NCBI GenBank assembly: GCA_003255745.1
Contig: QKYL01000162.1
Coordinates: 38,734-102,733 of the forward strand
DNA: 64,000 nucleotides
Direction of reading: 5' to 3'
Source of the DNA: Paracoccus saliphilus
GTDB taxonomy: Bacteria > Pseudomonadota > Alphaproteobacteria > Rhodobacterales > Rhodobacteraceae
This document shows positions 26,117 to 34,797 of this stretch, piece after piece. The position numbers were made by a program, and so were the translations under genes. The notes beneath the pieces are model-generated. The model worked only from the letters and a program-made list of their open reading frames with translations. It was not told the origin of the DNA and made no database searches. Numbering within the stretch: position 1 is the first letter of the stretch; every line of letters begins with the position of its first letter.

Positions 26117-28168
26117 CTATCGTCCCAGAATGAAAGCGCGGGGGTTGCGCTCGATCAGCCGCGCGACCGAGCCGATGGAGGCGGTGGCCCGACGCAATTC
26201 GCGCAATGCACCAAGCAGTTCGTTGTTGAAGGCGGACCGGTCGCCATAGCTGGCAAACAACGTGTCGGCCCGCGTCGCGGTTTCCTGCAGACGCTGGATC
26301 AGCTGAGGCAGTTGCTGCACCGAGGTCGCAATCTGGTCGGCTGCCGTGCTGGCCGATTCCAGCGCGCTGTTCAGGCTGCCGACGGCATTTCCGTCGCGAA
26401 GATCGTTCAACAGCCCGGTTGCGGCCTCCAGCACGTTCGACAGGTTGCGGGGCAGCTGTTCGGCATCCTCGCTGCCCAGCATGGAGCGCAGGTCGGCCAG
26501 AATACCCTCGGCCTGGGCGCTGATTTCGGCAAAGGCGAACTCTTCAACCGCGGCGGCTGCGGCGTCGATCTGGTCCACCATCTCGGGCACATCCGTTGCG
26601 GCCTCGGTAACGGCGTTGAAGGCGGCCGAGGCTTCGTCCAGCATCCGCGCAAAGGTCTGGCCGGTGTCGGCCGCGCGCAGGTCCCCAGTAATGCCGCTGA
26701 TATCGGCAAGGGCGCTGCCGCCCTCCTCGATCGCCTGACGCAGGGCGCCGGGAATGGCCCGCGTGTCCTGCGCGCTGGCAAGCGCGGTGATGCTGTCCAG
26801 CGTGTCACGGGCGGCGTTCAGGACCTCTTCGATGGGCAGGTTGCCGATCCGCTCGACCAGACCTTGGGCGCTGGCGGTGAAATCATCCAGATCGCCCTCG
26901 ACCGAAGGGATCAGCGGGTTCGGTCCCGTCTCCATGTCGATCAGGGCCGGCTCCGCGCCGGGAATCTGGACCAGTTCAACCATCAGCGACGTGCCCAGAA
27001 AGCCCGCACTGGCCACCCGGGCCCGCAGGCCCGCAGCCACCTCCTCGGTCAGCAAGGTCAAGGCATCCTCGGCGGTGGCATCGTCCGGCAGTCCGATTCG
27101 GCGCGGCGAGATGGCCATCGTCACAAGCTGCCGGACCACGGGGGTGCCCTGCGCGTCGTCTTCGACCGTCACGGCAAGGTCGACCACCTGCCCGACCCGC
27201 AGCCCCTGGAACTGCACGTCCGACCCCCGCGTCAGGCCCTGCAACGAGTCGTCGATCAGCATCCCGACCCGCAGCCGCTCGGCGTCATCGCTGGCGAACA
27301 GGATACTGCGCGCAGCGCTTTCGTCAGGCTGCACGACGTATTCATGCCCTGGCTCGACCGGATTGCCGCCGCTGACGAGGGTGTCAAAGGCCACGCCGCC
27401 CTGAAGCACCGAGGACAGCGAGTTCACGTTGAACGAAACCCCCTGCGCTCCAAGCGACAGCGAAAAGCCGGATGTGTCCCAGAACACGCTGGCCGTTGTC
27501 AGGCGGGCGTCATGAGGAGCTTCGACAAAGGCGTCGGCCAAAACATGATCGTCGCCCGGCGCCAGGTGGATGTTCTCGACCCGGCCCACCTCGACGCCCC
27601 GAAACAGAACCGGCGCGCCTTCGCTCAGCCCGTCGGCGCTGTCCATGGACAGCGTGACCCAGGTGCCCGGCTGGTCGCTGCGGATCAGCGGCGGGCGGTC
27701 GAGTCCCACGAACCGCGTTTCGTCCCCGACGATCTGCGCATCCCAGTAGCCTTCGATGAAGGCGCCGGTCAGTACCGTGTCCAGTCGGGTCACCCCCTGC
27801 GCGGTGACCTGTGGGCGCACGATCCAGAACGAGGCCTCCTCGTCGATATACTGCGCGACATCGGTGTCCACGCGGATCGAGACGACCACGCGGGAAAGAT
27901 CGTCGGTGAACTTCACGCCCTCGACACGGCCCACGGTGATCTCGCGAAAGCGCAGGGTGGTGTCGCCGGGGGTGATACCCGTGGCATCCGCGAATTCGAC
28001 CTCGATCAGGCTGCCCCGGTCGCGGAACGAATTCCAGGCAATGGCCAAGGTCACAACCAGCGCCACGATGGGCACGATCCAGATGACGTTGACCCCCGCC
28101 TGCGCGGCACGCGCAGCGGTCTTGCGAACCGGACTGGCCGGTTTCAGAGGCGGGGGGCTGTCGGTCAT
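26117..28168 (-). CDS. pqiB: PqiB, MCE-domain intermembrane transport protein
   Basis: 683-residue protein with one N-terminal membrane helix (VNVIWIVPIVALVVTLAIAW) and tandem MCE domains. Three MCE copies can be recognised: near residue 45 (GSLIEVEFADATGITPGDTTLRFR), near 160 (TWVTLSMDSADGLSEGAPVLFRGVEVG) and near 280 (LFASDDAERLRVGMLIDDSLQGLTRGSDVQFQGLRVG). A long helical C-terminal region should form the needle-like channel. The PqiABC system is thought to move lipids between inner and outer membranes. It sits between the two pqiA-like genes and pqiC in one operon. Confidence 0.93.
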   Translation of the reverse strand: MTDSPPPLKPASPVRKTAARAAQAGVNVIWIVPIVALVVTLAIAWNSFRDRGSLIEVEFADATGITPGDTTLRFREITVGRVEGVKFTDDLSRVVVSIRVDTDVAQYIDEEASFWIVRPQVTAQGVTRLDTVLTGAFIEGYWDAQIVGDETRFVGLDRPPLIRSDQPGTWVTLSMDSADGLSEGAPVLFRGVEVGRVENIHLAPGDDHVLADAFVEAPHDARLTTASVFWDTSGFSLSLGAQGVSFNVNSLSSVLQGGVAFDTLVSGGNPVEPGHEYVVQPDESAARSILFASDDAERLRVGMLIDDSLQGLTRGSDVQFQGLRVGQVVDLAVTVEDDAQGTPVVRQLVTMAISPRRIGLPDDATAEDALTLLTEEVAAGLRARVASAGFLGTSLMVELVQIPGAEPALIDMETGPNPLIPSVEGDLDDFTASAQGLVERIGNLPIEEVLNAARDTLDSITALASAQDTRAIPGALRQAIEEGGSALADISGITGDLRAADTGQTFARMLDEASAAFNAVTEAATDVPEMVDQIDAAAAAVEEFAFAEISAQAEGILADLRSMLGSEDAEQLPRNLSNVLEAATGLLNDLRDGNAVGSLNSALESASTAADQIATSVQQLPQLIQRLQETATRADTLFASYGDRSAFNNELLGALRELRRATASIGSVARLIERNPRAFILGR

Positions 28169-28208
28169 TGCGTCGTGATCCTTGGCGGTCGTGGAGTGTT
28201 GTCTGGTG

Positions 28209-28868
28209 TCAGTCGCTTTTGCTGCGCAGGGGAAGTCCTCGCCAGATCAGACGTGCATCAAAGCTTTGCGCAGAAAGCATCGTGAAGGCAACCGAGACCG
28301 CGAACGAGACAGCCGCAGGCCCGGGGTGGATCGAAGCCACAAAGCCCAGCTGCACCAGCGCAGACAGGATCGCCACCACGAAGACGTCGATCATCGACCA
28401 GCGGCCGATGAATTCGACCACCTCATAGACCTTCAGCCGCATGTGCGCCTGCTCGATCGTGGCGGGCCGTCCGGCGACGGTGGCCAACCATGCAATGGCG
28501 ATGAACTTGCCCACCGGCACGATGATCGAGGCCACAAAGACGATGATCGCGATATCATAGCTGCCGTGATGGATCAGCTCGATCACCCCACCAATGATGG
28601 TTGCCTCGGAATTGCCGGCAAGGCCAGCGAAGGTCTGGGTCCGCATCATGGGAAAGACATTGGCCGGGATATAGGCGATCAGGCCGGCCAGCCACCATGC
28701 CCAGACCGCCTGCAGCCCCCGTCGATCCGGCGGTTTCAGATGGGCGCCGCAGCGGTTGCACCGCTGATGTTCCGCAGGCCAAACCCGGCCACAGCTGTGA
28801 CAGCCGATCAGCCCGGCGCGGTGCGCGGTCGGGACGGGGCCTGCATGATCCGGGTCCAGAACGCTCAT
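28209..28868 (-). CDS. pqiA: PqiA-family membrane protein, second half
   Basis: 219-residue protein with a zinc-ribbon-like N-terminus (two CxxC pairs: IGCHSCGRVWPAEHQRCNRCGAH) and four predicted membrane helices of one PqiA domain. Escherichia coli PqiA carries two such domains in one chain; here this gene supplies one and the upstream gene the other. ATG 28868 overlaps the upstream stop by 4 bases (ATGA) and is preferred over the longer frame beginning at 28952. pqiB starts 40 bases downstream. Confidence 0.89.
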   Translation of the reverse strand: MSVLDPDHAGPVPTAHRAGLIGCHSCGRVWPAEHQRCNRCGAHLKPPDRRGLQAVWAWWLAGLIAYIPANVFPMMRTQTFAGLAGNSEATIIGGVIELIHHGSYDIAIIVFVASIIVPVGKFIAIAWLATVAGRPATIEQAHMRLKVYEVVEFIGRWSMIDVFVVAILSALVQLGFVASIHPGPAAVSFAVSVAFTMLSAQSFDARLIWRGLPLRSKSD

Positions 28869-29551
28869 CCGCCCGCTTCCGGACGGGAGGCGTCGTCGAA
28901 TTCGGTTCGCAATCCGGCATCCTCGATCGCATCCCAGATCGAGGTCTGGCACATGAAGGCGCGTGAAGCGAGGTTGACGAAGATCAAGGCGCAGAAGGCC
29001 CAGAAGGCGGGTCCCAGTTGAACCGTCGCCAGGCCGGCGACCTTGACCAGTGCGACAGCCGTTCCGATCACGAAGATCTCGGCCATCGACCAGGGCCGCA
29101 TGATCTCGGACCAGCGGAAGGCACGGGCGGCATGGCGATAGGGGGCCCGCCCCTGCGCCAGCGGCGCCAGCGTATAAACCAGCAAGAAGGCGCGCGCGAT
29201 GGGAAGGCCGATGATCATTGCCAGCACGGCCAGCACCAAGGGCAGCAGCACTCCTTCGGCGAAAGCCAGCGCCACGTCAAACAGCGAACTGGCGTTGCCG
29301 AAGCCCATGGTCGAGACCTCCAGAAAGGGAAAGAACACAGCCCCCACCAGCAGCACCATCGAAGTGAAGGACAGCGCGATCAGCTGCGCAAAGGCACCGT
29401 CGCGCGGCTTGGCCAGCACCGACGCGCAGCGGATGCAGCGCGCCGTCTCGCCGGGGTCCATCTCTTCTTCGACATGCAGCGCATCACAGCGCGGGCAGGC
29501 AATCAAGCCTTGTCCGGTGGACAGATCATAACCTTGTTCGCGGTCATCCAT
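28865..29551 (-). CDS. pqiA: PqiA-family membrane protein, first half
   Basis: 228-residue protein with an N-terminal zinc ribbon (LIACPRCDALHVEEEMDPGETARCIRC in two CxxC pairs) followed by four membrane helices (for example LIALSFTSMVLLVGAVFFPFL). It covers the first PqiA domain of the two-domain Escherichia coli protein. It is the first gene of the pqiA1-pqiA2-pqiB-pqiC operon, and its stop overlaps the next start. Each half keeps its own ribbon and helices, so this is a split gene pair rather than a frameshifted pseudogene. Confidence 0.89.
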   Translation of the reverse strand: MDDREQGYDLSTGQGLIACPRCDALHVEEEMDPGETARCIRCASVLAKPRDGAFAQLIALSFTSMVLLVGAVFFPFLEVSTMGFGNASSLFDVALAFAEGVLLPLVLAVLAMIIGLPIARAFLLVYTLAPLAQGRAPYRHAARAFRWSEIMRPWSMAEIFVIGTAVALVKVAGLATVQLGPAFWAFCALIFVNLASRAFMCQTSIWDAIEDAGLRTEFDDASRPEAGG

Positions 29552-29629
29552 GTCGGGAAGATAGACCAGCTAGGCGGTGGTGCAAGCGCAGGTGGTGCAG
29601 CGGCACGAAGATTTGCACGCGACGCAATG

Positions 29630-31414
29630 TTAATGTCGCGATCCGGCGCGCGCGGCCGAGGTCAAGACCACCTGGCGGGGATTGTTTCCGGAAACGTGGC
29701 TGTTGTGGGTCAGCTTGAAGGACAGCGACAGCAGGTACGAGCCGTCGACGTATCGGCTGCTGGTCTCGCCCTCGAGCTGCATCGAAAAGGCTTCGATCAG
29801 CTGGCTGCCGAGGCCGGTCCCGCCCTGCTGCGGTTGGTCGCCGGTGGAATTCTCGATCTCCAGCAGCCCGCGGCCGGGTTCAGGCGAGGTCAGCGAAACG
29901 CGGACCCATGGGGCACTGCCAAGCGGACTGTCGGCATATTTCAGCGCGTTGGTGAAGGCCTCGGTTGCCAGCAGTGTCAGCGGCACGGCCTGGTCGGGCA
30001 GCATGGTCAGCGGCTGGATGTTCAGGTCAACCTGAAGATCGCGACTCGCTCCCTGCGATACGTTTGTCAGCTGAGAGATGATATCGGTGATCAGCTGATC
30101 AGCCTCGACCGCGTCCAGCTGTTCAGCCTGATAAAGGTTGCGATAGATCGTGGCCAAGGCGGAAACACGGTCCTGAACCGAGCGCAGGACCCGCTTGGCA
30201 TCGTCATGGTGGATCAGCCGGCTTTGCATGTTGATGATCGAGGCGATCAACTGAAGGTTGTTCTTGACCCGATGATGGACCTCTTTCAGCAGGACCGTCT
30301 TTTCCGCCACGGCCTGTTCCATCGCCTCTTCGTCGCGGATCAGGATGCGCGCCATGTTGTGAAAGGTCTGGCTGACATCCGTGATTTCGGTCGGGGCACC
30401 TTCCAGGACAGGGGGGGCGCTGTCGCGGTTGCCGATGGCAAAACGGCGCATCTGGCCGCGCAGGACGGTAATGTGGCGCAGCACCAGCCGGAACACCGCG
30501 AAATACGCCACCGCCAGCGATACCACCCACAATGCCGTCGGCAACAGAACGGCACCAAAGCGTGTCAGTTGGAATACACCAATTCCGGCAATTCGCGGGC
30601 TCCAGCTTCCCAAGGCATAGACCAGGCCCGGCACGACCGGCACCACGGTGAAAACGCGCGTCTCGCCATTGTTCGCCTGTGCGCGGAAGGTGGTTTCACC
30701 CCGCCCCAGCAGGCTGACAAGGCTGACACCTTGGGGCAGCAAAAGCTCGGGATCGTCCGTGCCGCCATCGGCGTTCAGAATGTGACCAAGATTGTTGAAG
30801 GTCAGGATGCGCGCGCCTTCGGTCCCGAAATCCATGGCATGGGTCGAACGCAGCAGCTCTTGTGTCAGCGACAGGGCAGTAAAACCCAGCAGTTCGCGGT
30901 TCTGATAAAGGGGCTGCATCACGACCACAATCGGTTCACCACTGACCGGACCTGTGCTCAGCGAAACAACCGTGGTCATGGGTGCCTGCAGGAAATCCTG
31001 CACCAGCTGCGTATTTGACAAGTCCATTGGCAGCATCTCTTGCGGTGCAGAGATGCATTCGGCCACGCCATTCAGCGGAACGAAAGCCGCATGACGATAC
31101 GTTCCGCTGCGCTGAACAAAATTGCGCAGCAGTTGTGCGCATAATTCGGGCCGGTCCAAGCTTTCCAGAACGGCGGGTCCAAGCGCGTCGGCCGATCCAA
31201 GCGCGCTTTGCAACAACGCCCGTTCCCCCGCCGCCGCCGAGGCGGTCCGGCCCAGCAGGGCAATTTCGGCGCTGCGTTCTGCCTCGCGGGACAGGTGAAG
31301 GTTCTGGACCAGAGAAATCAGTCCGATGGGCAGAATTGCAACCGATAACAAGGCGCCAAGGCGAAAGCCGAGGCGCCGGGTAAAGTCCAGCCGGTCAGTG
31401 ATCCGCCGCCACAT
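29630..31414 (-). CDS. Sensor histidine kinase, HisKA_2 family, linked to the general stress response (PhyK-like)
   Basis: 594-residue membrane kinase. A first helix (residues about 18-42) and a second (about 285-310) enclose a periplasmic sensor domain of roughly 240 residues that resembles a dCache domain. A HAMP segment follows, then LLKEVHHRVKNNLQLIASI with histidines H380-H381, the signature of HisKA_2 kinases. The HATPase (EAFTNALKYA, GGTGLGSQLIEAF) lies near the C-terminus. Kinases of this type phosphorylate PhyR in alphaproteobacteria, and this gene starts only 7 bases after the EcfG sigma factor stop. That it is the PhyR kinase is inferred from family and position. Confidence 0.88.
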   Translation of the reverse strand: MWRRITDRLDFTRRLGFRLGALLSVAILPIGLISLVQNLHLSREAERSAEIALLGRTASAAAGERALLQSALGSADALGPAVLESLDRPELCAQLLRNFVQRSGTYRHAAFVPLNGVAECISAPQEMLPMDLSNTQLVQDFLQAPMTTVVSLSTGPVSGEPIVVVMQPLYQNRELLGFTALSLTQELLRSTHAMDFGTEGARILTFNNLGHILNADGGTDDPELLLPQGVSLVSLLGRGETTFRAQANNGETRVFTVVPVVPGLVYALGSWSPRIAGIGVFQLTRFGAVLLPTALWVVSLAVAYFAVFRLVLRHITVLRGQMRRFAIGNRDSAPPVLEGAPTEITDVSQTFHNMARILIRDEEAMEQAVAEKTVLLKEVHHRVKNNLQLIASIINMQSRLIHHDDAKRVLRSVQDRVSALATIYRNLYQAEQLDAVEADQLITDIISQLTNVSQGASRDLQVDLNIQPLTMLPDQAVPLTLLATEAFTNALKYADSPLGSAPWVRVSLTSPEPGRGLLEIENSTGDQPQQGGTGLGSQLIEAFSMQLEGETSSRYVDGSYLLSLSFKLTHNSHVSGNNPRQVVLTSAARAGSRH

Positions 31415-31421
31415 CCTCGCC

Positions 31422-31988
31422 TCAGCGAGAACTGGAGTTGTTCTGCGCCATTACCGCAAGGGTGGCCTGATCGGTCATGTTCAGCTCTTCCCCCTGTTCA
31501 AGATGCAGCAGTTCGGCCAGCTTGCGCCGCCCCCGGTTGGCCCGAGACTTGACCGTGCCCACCGCCACGCCAGTCATGTCGGCGGCTTCCTCGTAAGAAA
31601 ATCCGGATGCGCCGACCAAGATCAAAGCTTCGCGCTGTTCGTCGGGCAACTTTTCGAATGCCGTGCGGAAATCCTTCAACGCCAGGCGGCCGTCATGGTC
31701 CGGGCGTGTCGCCTGGCGGGCTGCGTGGATGCCGTCGCTGTCACTGACCTCACGCTTGGTCTTGCGGCGAGCGGAATAAAACGTGTTTCGCAGGATGGTG
31801 AACAGCCAGGCACGAAGGTTGGTGCCCGCCTGGAACTTGTCCATGTTGGTCCAGGCCTTCACGATGGTATCCTGAACCAGATCGTCCGCCGATGCGCCTT
31901 CGCGCGTCAATGACAGAGCAAAGGCCCGTAGTGCGGGCAAATGATCCACCAACTGGTCGCGAGGGTGGGGCGTTGCGGATTGGGTCAT
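31422..31988 (-). CDS. ecfG: EcfG-type ECF sigma factor of the general stress response
   Basis: 188-residue ECF sigma factor with region 2 (ALSLTREGASADDLVQDTIVKAW, then FQAGTNLRAWLFTILRNTFYS) and region 4 (LPDEQREALILVGASGFSYEEAADMTGVAVGTVKSRANRGRRKLAEL). This is the EcfG (ECF15) class held inactive by NepR and released by phosphorylated PhyR. It is the second gene of nepR-ecfG-kinase, 55 bases after nepR. A weak ribosome binding site upstream suggests translation may depend on nepR. Confidence 0.93.
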   Translation of the reverse strand: MTQSATPHPRDQLVDHLPALRAFALSLTREGASADDLVQDTIVKAWTNMDKFQAGTNLRAWLFTILRNTFYSARRKTKREVSDSDGIHAARQATRPDHDGRLALKDFRTAFEKLPDEQREALILVGASGFSYEEAADMTGVAVGTVKSRANRGRRKLAELLHLEQGEELNMTDQATLAVMAQNNSSSR

Positions 31989-32043
31989 ACGAGTTTGTTA
32001 CCGTGGCACAAGGAGACGCAGGGATTGGGCGGGCGTGAAAGGA

Positions 32044-32190
32044 TCATCCTTGGTCCTGCAGCTTCTTGAGCAGTTCGAGAAACCGGTCGGGGATCTCGTC
32101 AGTGGCGTCTTGTTCGTAAACCCTTTTAAGGTTCTCATCGATTTGTTTTTCCACTGCCGCTCTCCGACGGTCATCTCGTTTAGGGGTCAT
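32044..32190 (-). CDS. nepR: NepR anti-sigma factor
   Basis: Only 48 residues, below usual ORF cut-offs. Reading the minus strand gives MTPKRDDRRRAAVEKQI, then DENLKRVYEQDATDEIPDRF and LELLKKLQDQG. The DENLKRVY and IPDRFxxLLxxL segments are the two helices that define NepR and contact EcfG and the PhyR sigma-like domain. It lies between ecfG and the divergent phyR, the standard position. The N-terminus is short and basic. It binds EcfG and is sequestered by phospho-PhyR. Confidence 0.93.
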   Translation of the reverse strand: MTPKRDDRRRAAVEKQIDENLKRVYEQDATDEIPDRFLELLKKLQDQG

Positions 32191-32229
32191 ATTCGTGTCA
32201 GTCCCGACATTCTTGTGCGCACTGGATGC

Positions 32230-32255
32230 AACCGATAGGGGGTCAAGATGGTTCC
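32230..32255 (-). promoter_or_regulatory. Candidate EcfG-dependent promoter for nepR-ecfG
   Basis: On the minus strand GGAAC (complement of 32251-32255) is followed after 17 bases by GGTT (complement of 32230-32233). The known EcfG consensus is close to GGAAC-N16/17-CGTT. The expected transcription start is about 30 bases upstream of nepR ATG. This fits the documented autoregulation of nepR-ecfG. Confidence 0.75.
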
Positions 32256-32285
32256 TTGCAATATGCGAAATAAGAGGACTGCGTG

Positions 32286-33089
32286 ATGACAGCTGCCGAT
32301 CTGGCCCAATCCATCGGGCGCGAACTTCCGTTCCTGCGCCGATACGCCCGCGCCCTGACAGGCAGCCAAAGCGCCGGCGACAACTATGCCGCCGCCACGC
32401 TTGAGGCGATCCTGACGGATCGATCCGTGCTGGACGGCGAGGATGACCTGCGCATCGCGCTGTTCAAGACCTTTCACGCAATCTGGCAAAGTTCGGGCCA
32501 GCCGGTCGCCGATGCCGACATGACCACACGCGAACGGCGGGCCCAGGATCACCTGCGCGGGCTGACGCCAAATTCGCGCGAGGCGCTGCTGCTGCGCACG
32601 ATCGAGGAACTGCGCACCGACCAGATCGCCCGCGTCATGCAGATCGAGGCGTCGGAAGCCGAGGAGCTGGTCCAGATCGCCCTGAACGAGATGGGAAGTG
32701 TCCTGCGCGGCAAGGTCATGGTGATCGAGGACGAGATGATCATTGCCATGGATATCAAGGGCATCGTTCAGGCCATGGGCCACGAGGTGACGGGTGTTGC
32801 CCGAACCCATACCGCGGCCATCGAACTTGCGGGCAAGCACCGCCCGGACCTGATCCTGGCGGACATCCAGTTGGCCGACGGATCGTCCGGCGTGGATGCA
32901 GTCAACGAACTGCTGTCCAGCATGGGGGACATCCCGGTGATCTTCATCACCGCCTTCCCCGAGCGGCTGCTGACCGGCGACCGCCCGGAGCCGGCGTTTC
33001 TGATCTCGAAGCCCTACAGCGAGGAGCAGGTGCGCTCGGCTGTCAGCCAGGCGATGTTCTTTGCTTCAACGGAGGGGCTGGAGGTCTGA
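32286..33089 (+). CDS. phyR: PhyR, sigma-mimic response regulator
   Basis: 267-residue regulator with an N-terminal ECF-sigma-like domain (residues 1-120; LPFLRRYARALTGSQSAGDNYA and LTPNSREALLLRTIEELRTDQIARVM) and a C-terminal receiver (VMVIEDEMIIAMDIKGI, phospho-acceptor D193 in LADIQLADG, and ISKPYSEEQV). When phosphorylated, its sigma-like domain binds NepR and frees EcfG. ATG 32286 has GAGGA seven bases upstream; an adjacent GTG at 32283 is less likely. It is divergent from nepR-ecfG-kinase. Confidence 0.95.
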   Translation: MTAADLAQSIGRELPFLRRYARALTGSQSAGDNYAAATLEAILTDRSVLDGEDDLRIALFKTFHAIWQSSGQPVADADMTTRERRAQDHLRGLTPNSREALLLRTIEELRTDQIARVMQIEASEAEELVQIALNEMGSVLRGKVMVIEDEMIIAMDIKGIVQAMGHEVTGVARTHTAAIELAGKHRPDLILADIQLADGSSGVDAVNELLSSMGDIPVIFITAFPERLLTGDRPEPAFLISKPYSEEQVRSAVSQAMFFASTEGLEV

Positions 33090-33110
33090 AAACCTCTGCC
33101 CGAAATTCTA

Positions 33111-33135
33111 AAGGGCGCCCGCCGGGCGCCCTTTT
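33111..33135. terminator. Bidirectional terminator between phyR and yihY
   Basis: AAGGGCGCCC followed by GCC and GGGCGCCCTTTT forms a GGGCGCCC stem with T-runs in both orientations. It is 21 bases after the phyR stop and touches the stop codon of the convergent yihY gene, so one hairpin serves both transcripts. Confidence 0.85.
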
Positions 33136-34025
33136 CATTTACGCTTTTCGGCCAAGAGTTCGTTGAAGCCCCGACGTGCCTCGCGTGCGGCCTGCAGGCG
33201 CCGCCGGCGCGCCAGTTCCACATTGATCAGCGCGCCCACCAGCACCGAGAATCCAGCCAAGTAAAACCACATCAGCAGCGCGATCACCGTCCCGATCGAG
33301 CCATAGATGCGGTTATAGCTGTTGAAGCTGCTAAGGTAGGCCGAAAAGGCGATCGAACCCGCCGACCACAGCACAGCCGCAAACAGCGCACCCCAGGTGA
33401 AGATTGGGGTTCGTGGGGTCTTCACGTTTGGCCCGAAGCGATAAAGAATGCCGATGGTCAGGATGACCAACAGGAACATCCCGGCCCAGGGCAGTGCGGT
33501 GACCAGCCAGGACCGGACGGGGGCGAAGACAAAGAAGTTCAGCACCAGCGGCACGAACACGATCGTCGCCAGTCCCGCCAGCGAAATGCCCACGATCACC
33601 AGCGTCAGCGCATAGGCCAGCAGAAAGCCGAAGATGGTCGAGTGCGCGCGCACCCCATAGGCGGCATTCAGCCCACGGATCAGCGCATCCACCCCAGCCC
33701 GTGCCGCGATCGTGGCGATAAGGAACGATAAGAACGAGGTCCAGCCGACTGAGGTCTGCCCGTTGGAGGTCAGCGAGGCAACTTGGTCATCCACGATCTC
33801 GGATGCTCCGCTTGGCAGGAACTCATGCGCGACATTCAGGTAGGTCATTACCACCAAGGGGTCGAACCACAGGCTCCACAGGGCGATGATCGCGGCCAGC
33901 CCCGGAAAGACCGCAAACATCGCATAGAAGGCCACCCCCGCCGCGATCAGGGTCATGTGGGTCTTGTCCATCCGTTCAAAGATGGCGGCCCAGAACGAGC
34001 CGATCTCGCGCATCCAGTCCAGCAT
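33135..34025 (-). CDS. YihY/BrkB-family inner membrane protein
   Basis: 296-residue protein of the YihY/UPF0761 family, once mislabelled RNase BN, with about six membrane helices. Characteristic segments are MTLIAAGVAFYAMFAVFPGLAAIIAL and YNRIYGSIGTVIALLMWFYLAGFSVLVGALINVE. Function is not established; a transporter role is suspected for the family. The start at ATG 34025 (MLDWMREIG) is chosen because family members begin here, and longer in-frame extensions upstream would run into the dnaQ coding region. It ends on the shared terminator. Confidence 0.85.
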   Translation of the reverse strand: MLDWMREIGSFWAAIFERMDKTHMTLIAAGVAFYAMFAVFPGLAAIIALWSLWFDPLVVMTYLNVAHEFLPSGASEIVDDQVASLTSNGQTSVGWTSFLSFLIATIAARAGVDALIRGLNAAYGVRAHSTIFGFLLAYALTLVIVGISLAGLATIVFVPLVLNFFVFAPVRSWLVTALPWAGMFLLVILTIGILYRFGPNVKTPRTPIFTWGALFAAVLWSAGSIAFSAYLSSFNSYNRIYGSIGTVIALLMWFYLAGFSVLVGALINVELARRRRLQAAREARRGFNELLAEKRK

Positions 34026-34086
34026 CCGGCCCCGCTTCACATTTCCATCAGCATGGGGTGCAGCCGCCGGGCGCGCAAGGCTGCCG

Positions 34087-34797
34087 TCAGGTCGTGGCGT
34101 AGCGCGTCCAGACCGCTTCGTCCCCCAGCTTGGCGACGAATGCGGCATGGGCCTCGGCCTCGGCGGCGGTCAGGCGTGGCGGCAGCGGTCGCGGGCGGGG
34201 CAGACGGGGACGCGAAGGGCCTTCGCTGCCCAAGCCCGCGCCTGTGGCGGCGGTGCCGGGCCTGTCCAGCACCAGGTCGGGCTGGCGGCCGCCGATCAGT
34301 TCAAGATAAACCTCGGCCAGCAATTCACTGTCCAGCAGCGCGCCGTGCAGTTCGCGCCCCGAGTTGTCGACCCCGAAGCGACGGCAGAGCGCGTCCAGCG
34401 TGGCCGGAGAGCCGGGAAACTTTTCCCGCGCCAGCATCAGGGTATCCAGCGCCCGCGACCAAGGCAGGACAGGATGCCCGGCCCGCCTCAGTTCGGCGTT
34501 CAGGAATTTCATGTCAAAGGCGGCATTGTGGATCACCAACTTGGCGTCGTCGCTGATGAAATCGATGAAGCCTTGCGCGATCTCGGCGAATTTCGGTTTG
34601 TCGCGAAGGAAATCGTCGCCCAACCCGTGCACGTCGAACGCCTCCTTGGGCATCGACCGTTCAGGGTTGATGTAGACGTGGAAAGTGCGTCCCGTCGGAA
34701 GGTGGTTGAACAGCTCCAGCGCCCCGATTTCGACGATTCGATCGGCACCTTCCGCATCAAAGCCGGTGGTTTCCGTGTCCAGAACGATCTCACGCAT
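34087..34797 (-). CDS. dnaQ: DNA polymerase III epsilon subunit, 3'-5' proofreading exonuclease
   Basis: 236-residue DEDDh exonuclease, proofreading subunit of the replicative polymerase. Exo I is [17 protein letters not shown] at the very N-terminus, Exo [18 protein letters not shown], and Exo [23 protein letters not shown]. The C-terminal part after residue 180 is proline-rich and shorter than in Escherichia coli, as in other alphaproteobacteria. The start at 34797 overlaps the 3' end of coaE by 8 bases. It is the last gene of aroE-coaE-dnaQ running away from the origin region. Confidence 0.93.
   Translation of the reverse strand: MREIVLDTETTGFDAEGADRIVEIGALELFNHLPTGRTFHVYINPERSMPKEAFDVHGLGDDFLRDKPKFAEIAQGFIDFISDDAKLVIHNAAFDMKFLNAELRRAGHPVLPWSRALDTLMLAREKFPGSPATLDALCRRFGVDNSGRELHGALLDSELLAEVYLELIGGRQPDLVLDRPGTAATGAGLGSEGPSRPRLPRPRPLPPRLTAAEAEAHAAFVAKLGDEAVWTRYATT

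Noticed and set aside
28209..29551. Frameshifted pqiA pseudogene
   Set aside because: Each half has a start, a ribosome-binding context, a complete zinc ribbon and four helices; the ATGA overlap indicates two genes.
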